DNA from: Burkholderia sp. Ac-20365
GTDB taxonomy: Bacteria > Pseudomonadota > Gammaproteobacteria > Burkholderiales > Burkholderiaceae
Reading direction: 5' to 3'
Length of the DNA stretch: 64,000 bases
NCBI RefSeq assembly: GCF_017104715.1
Contig: NZ_JAAGPI010000009.1
Span: 1 to 64,000, forward strand
Shown here: positions 62,042 through 64,000 of the stretch, piece by piece
How positions within the stretch are numbered: position 1 is the first letter of the stretch
How the letters are laid out: each line of letters opens with the position of its first letter
The notes under the pieces: model-generated
What the model was told of the DNA's origin: nothing
Databases searched by the model: none
Seen by the model: only the letters and a program-made list of their open reading frames with translations
Program-made: the position numbers and the translations under genes

Positions 62042-63469
62042 ATGTCCACGATCAACTACACCGACAAGATTCCGAACAACGTCAACCTCGCCGACGATCG
62101 CACGCTGCAACGCGCACTGGAGCAATGGCAGCCGAATTTCCTGTCGTGGTGGGGCGACATGGGCCCCGACGGCTCGCACAACTTCGACGTCTATCTGCGC
62201 ACGGCAACCAGCGTCGATCCTGGCGGCTGGGCGCATTTCGATTACGTGAAGATGCCCGATTACCGCTGGGGTATTTTTCTCGCGCCTGGCGATCAGGAAC
62301 GCAAGATCAACTTCGGCGAGCACAAGGGCGAGGCGGCATGGCAGGAAGTGCCGGGCGAGCATCGCGCGAACCTGCGTCGCATCATCGTCACGCAGGGCGA
62401 TACGGAGCCGGCTTCCGTCGAACAGCAGCGTCACCTCGGCCTGACGGCGCCGTCGATGTACGACCTGCGCAACCTGTTTCAGGTGAACGTCGAGGAAGGC
62501 CGTCATCTGTGGGCGATGGTGTATCTGCTGCATCGTTACTTCGGCCGTGACGGTCGCGAAGAAGCGGAAGCGTTGCTCGGCCGCCGCTCGGGCGATGACG
62601 ACAATCCTCGCATTCTCGGCGCATTCAACGAGAAGACGCCCGACTGGCTCGCGTTCTATATGTTCACGTATTTCACGGACCGCGACGGCAAGTTCCAGTT
62701 GAGCGCGCTCGCCGAATCCGGATTCGATCCGCTTGCGCGCACAACGAAGTTCATGCTGACGGAAGAAGCGCATCACATGTTCGTCGGCGAGTCGGGCGTG
62801 TCGCGCGTCGTGCAGCGCACCGCGCAGGTGATGAACGAACTGAAGACGGATGACGTCGCGAAGATTCGCGCAGCAGGCGTGATCGATCTGCCGACCATCC
62901 AGCGTTATCTGAACTTCCACTATTCGGTCACGATCGATCTGTTCGGTGCCGATCAGTCGTCGAATGCGGCGACGTTCTACAGCTCGGGCCTCAAAGGCCG
63001 TTACGAGGAAACGAAGCGCGACGACGATCATCAACTCACGGGACAGAGCTACAAGCTGCTCGATGTCGCAGACGGCAAGCTGGTCGAGCGCGAAGTGCCC
63101 ATGCTCAACGCGATGAACGAAGTGCTGCGCGACGACTACATCAAGGATTCCGTCGCGGGTGTCGGGCGCTGGAACAAGGTGCTGGAGAAGGCGGGCATCG
63201 ACTTCCGGCTGACTGTGCCGCACAAGGCGTTCAATCGGCAGATCGGTACCTTCGCGGGCACGCGCGTGTCGCCCGATGGCCGCGTGATCAGCGAGACCGA
63301 ATGGGCCGCGAACGAATCGAAATGGCTGCCGACTGCGGAAGACCGCGCGTACGTGGCATCGCTGATGGGGCGCGTGGCTGAACCCGGCAAGTTCGCGAAC
63401 TGGATCGCGCCGCCTGCCATGGGTATCAATCGCCAGCCCGTCGACTTCGAATACGTGCGCTTCAACTGA
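62042..63469 (+). CDS. boxB: Benzoyl-CoA 2,3-epoxidase, oxygenase subunit
   Basis: A 475-residue diiron oxygenase that epoxidises benzoyl-CoA with O2. Iron ligands are visible in NVEEGRHLWAMVYLLHRYFG (about residues 149-168) and LTEEAHHMFVGE (about 238-249). AAGGAACC precedes the ATG. It works with BoxA, which supplies electrons from NADPH. It lies 86 bases after boxC and 31 bases before boxA. Confidence 0.95.
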   Translation: MSTINYTDKIPNNVNLADDRTLQRALEQWQPNFLSWWGDMGPDGSHNFDVYLRTATSVDPGGWAHFDYVKMPDYRWGIFLAPGDQERKINFGEHKGEAAWQEVPGEHRANLRRIIVTQGDTEPASVEQQRHLGLTAPSMYDLRNLFQVNVEEGRHLWAMVYLLHRYFGRDGREEAEALLGRRSGDDDNPRILGAFNEKTPDWLAFYMFTYFTDRDGKFQLSALAESGFDPLARTTKFMLTEEAHHMFVGESGVSRVVQRTAQVMNELKTDDVAKIRAAGVIDLPTIQRYLNFHYSVTIDLFGADQSSNAATFYSSGLKGRYEETKRDDDHQLTGQSYKLLDVADGKLVEREVPMLNAMNEVLRDDYIKDSVAGVGRWNKVLEKAGIDFRLTVPHKAFNRQIGTFAGTRVSPDGRVISETEWAANESKWLPTAEDRAYVASLMGRVAEPGKFANWIAPPAMGINRQPVDFEYVRFN

Positions 63470-63500
63470 ACGCACCGTTAAAGCAAAAGGCAGAACGATC

Positions 63501-64000
63501 ATGAACGCGCCCGTACCGATCGAAGTGCTCAAGCAACATCTGATCGATCCGGAGATCTGCATTCGCTGCAACACATGCGAAGAGACCTGCCCGATCGATG
63601 CGATCACGCACGACGGCACGAACTACGTCGTGATGCCCGACGTATGCAATGGTTGCATGGCGTGCGTGCCGCCTTGTCCGACGGGCGCAATCGACAACTG
63701 GCGCACCGTGTTGAAGGCCGACGCCTATAGCATCGACGAGCAGTACACGTGGGACGTGCTGCCGGAGCAGGGCACGATGGCGTTGCCGTCCGTCACAGAA
63801 GCTCCGGCGACTGACAACGCTGCAGGCAGCGTCGATACCGACGAAGCGCAGGGCATCGAAGTCGACACCGTGCGCGGTGCCGTGGTGCCGCCGTGGTCCG
63901 CGGCGCGTCCGTATGTGAACCTCTACACGCACAAGAATCCGACGACGGCGACCGTCGTCGGCAATTACCGGCTGACGGACGAAGCAACCGAGAGCGACAT
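63501..64000 (+). CDS. boxA: Benzoyl-CoA epoxidase, reductase subunit BoxA (partial, runs off window)
   Basis: The first 166 residues are present. A two-cluster ferredoxin domain comes first (CIRCNTCEETCP and CNGCMACVPPCP, residues about 20-60), then a linker of about 60 residues; the FAD/NADPH reductase domain typical of BoxA must lie beyond the window. It passes electrons from NADPH to BoxB. AAAGG sits before ATG 63501. Confidence 0.93.
   Translation, partial: MNAPVPIEVLKQHLIDPEICIRCNTCEETCPIDAITHDGTNYVVMPDVCNGCMACVPPCPTGAIDNWRTVLKADAYSIDEQYTWDVLPEQGTMALPSVTEAPATDNAAGSVDTDEAQGIEVDTVRGAVVPPWSAARPYVNLYTHKNPTTATVVGNYRLTDEATESD

Noticed and set aside
61604..63619. 671-residue minus-strand frame opposite boxC/boxB
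   Set aside because: Antisense shadow of boxB and boxC with His/Arg-rich low-information sequence.

Overview
The window reads as a stretch of a Paraburkholderia/Burkholderia-type chromosome (GC-rich, beta-proteobacterial). This rests on the box benzoyl-CoA epoxidation genes with BoxR, the thrS-infC-rpmI-rplT-pheS-pheT-ihfA-merR-tRNA-Pro block, the N-terminally extended IhfA, and product families typical of that group. Gene identities come from recognising protein sequences by eye; no database search was run.

Layout. 1-4825: an Fsr-type MFS exporter and a chemoreceptor lie between two inverted copies of a roughly 600-bp intergenic repeat whose own ends are inverted repeats with perfect hairpins. 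4826-10862: an aromatic-acid efflux unit (NodT-type outer-membrane lipoprotein, FUSC/AaeB pump, DUF1656/AaeX protein, HlyD/AaeA adaptor) divergent from its likely LysR regulator. 11032-24474: mostly housekeeping and metabolic genes, including a metallophosphoesterase, FAD oxidoreductase, DUF2069/WrbA pair, YihY, Mpo1-like protein, hydrolase/MetY pair, CBS protein, an LplT-PlsC fusion, AroC and a TPR-glycosyltransferase. 24555-31656: ETF-ubiquinone oxidoreductase, a short-chain dehydrogenase, a thioesterase, a PAS-LuxR regulator divergent from a 3-oxoacid CoA-transferase (ScoAB), a hydrolase and a Rid protein.

31717-42601 holds the translation/stringent-response core: RelA, tRNA-Val(GAC) with a near-consensus promoter, ThrRS, IF-3 (ATC start), L35, L20, PheRS alpha and beta, IhfA, a MerR-like regulator and tRNA-Pro(GGG), with intrinsic terminators after both tRNAs and between rplT and pheS. 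43005-43784 is a gene-poor gap with an orphan terminator and a LexA box. The LexA box precedes an unusual 1969-residue UvrA carrying two UvrA units in one chain (four ATP-binding cassettes). 49796-55576 has an EamA transporter with a histidine-rich tail, a TehA/SLAC1-like channel, a GST, a Tat-exported phospholipase C and a small lipoprotein.

55890-64000 is aerobic benzoate catabolism by the box pathway. Benzoate-CoA ligase (BclA) is on the minus strand, coupled to an alpha/beta hydrolase and a DUF4863 protein. The regulator BoxR and boxC-boxB-boxA (boxA cut by the window end) are on the plus strand. A promoter with two overlapping dyads in front of boxC is a good candidate BoxR control region. 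BoxD is not in the window.

The most unusual items are the fused double UvrA under an SOS box, the inverted repeat pair with nested hairpins around fsr-mcp, the structured leader before rpmI-rplT, the His-tailed EamA transporter and the LplT-PlsC fusion lacking the acyl-ACP synthetase domain. I found no CRISPR array, prophage, insertion sequence with transposase, or clearly new multi-gene system.
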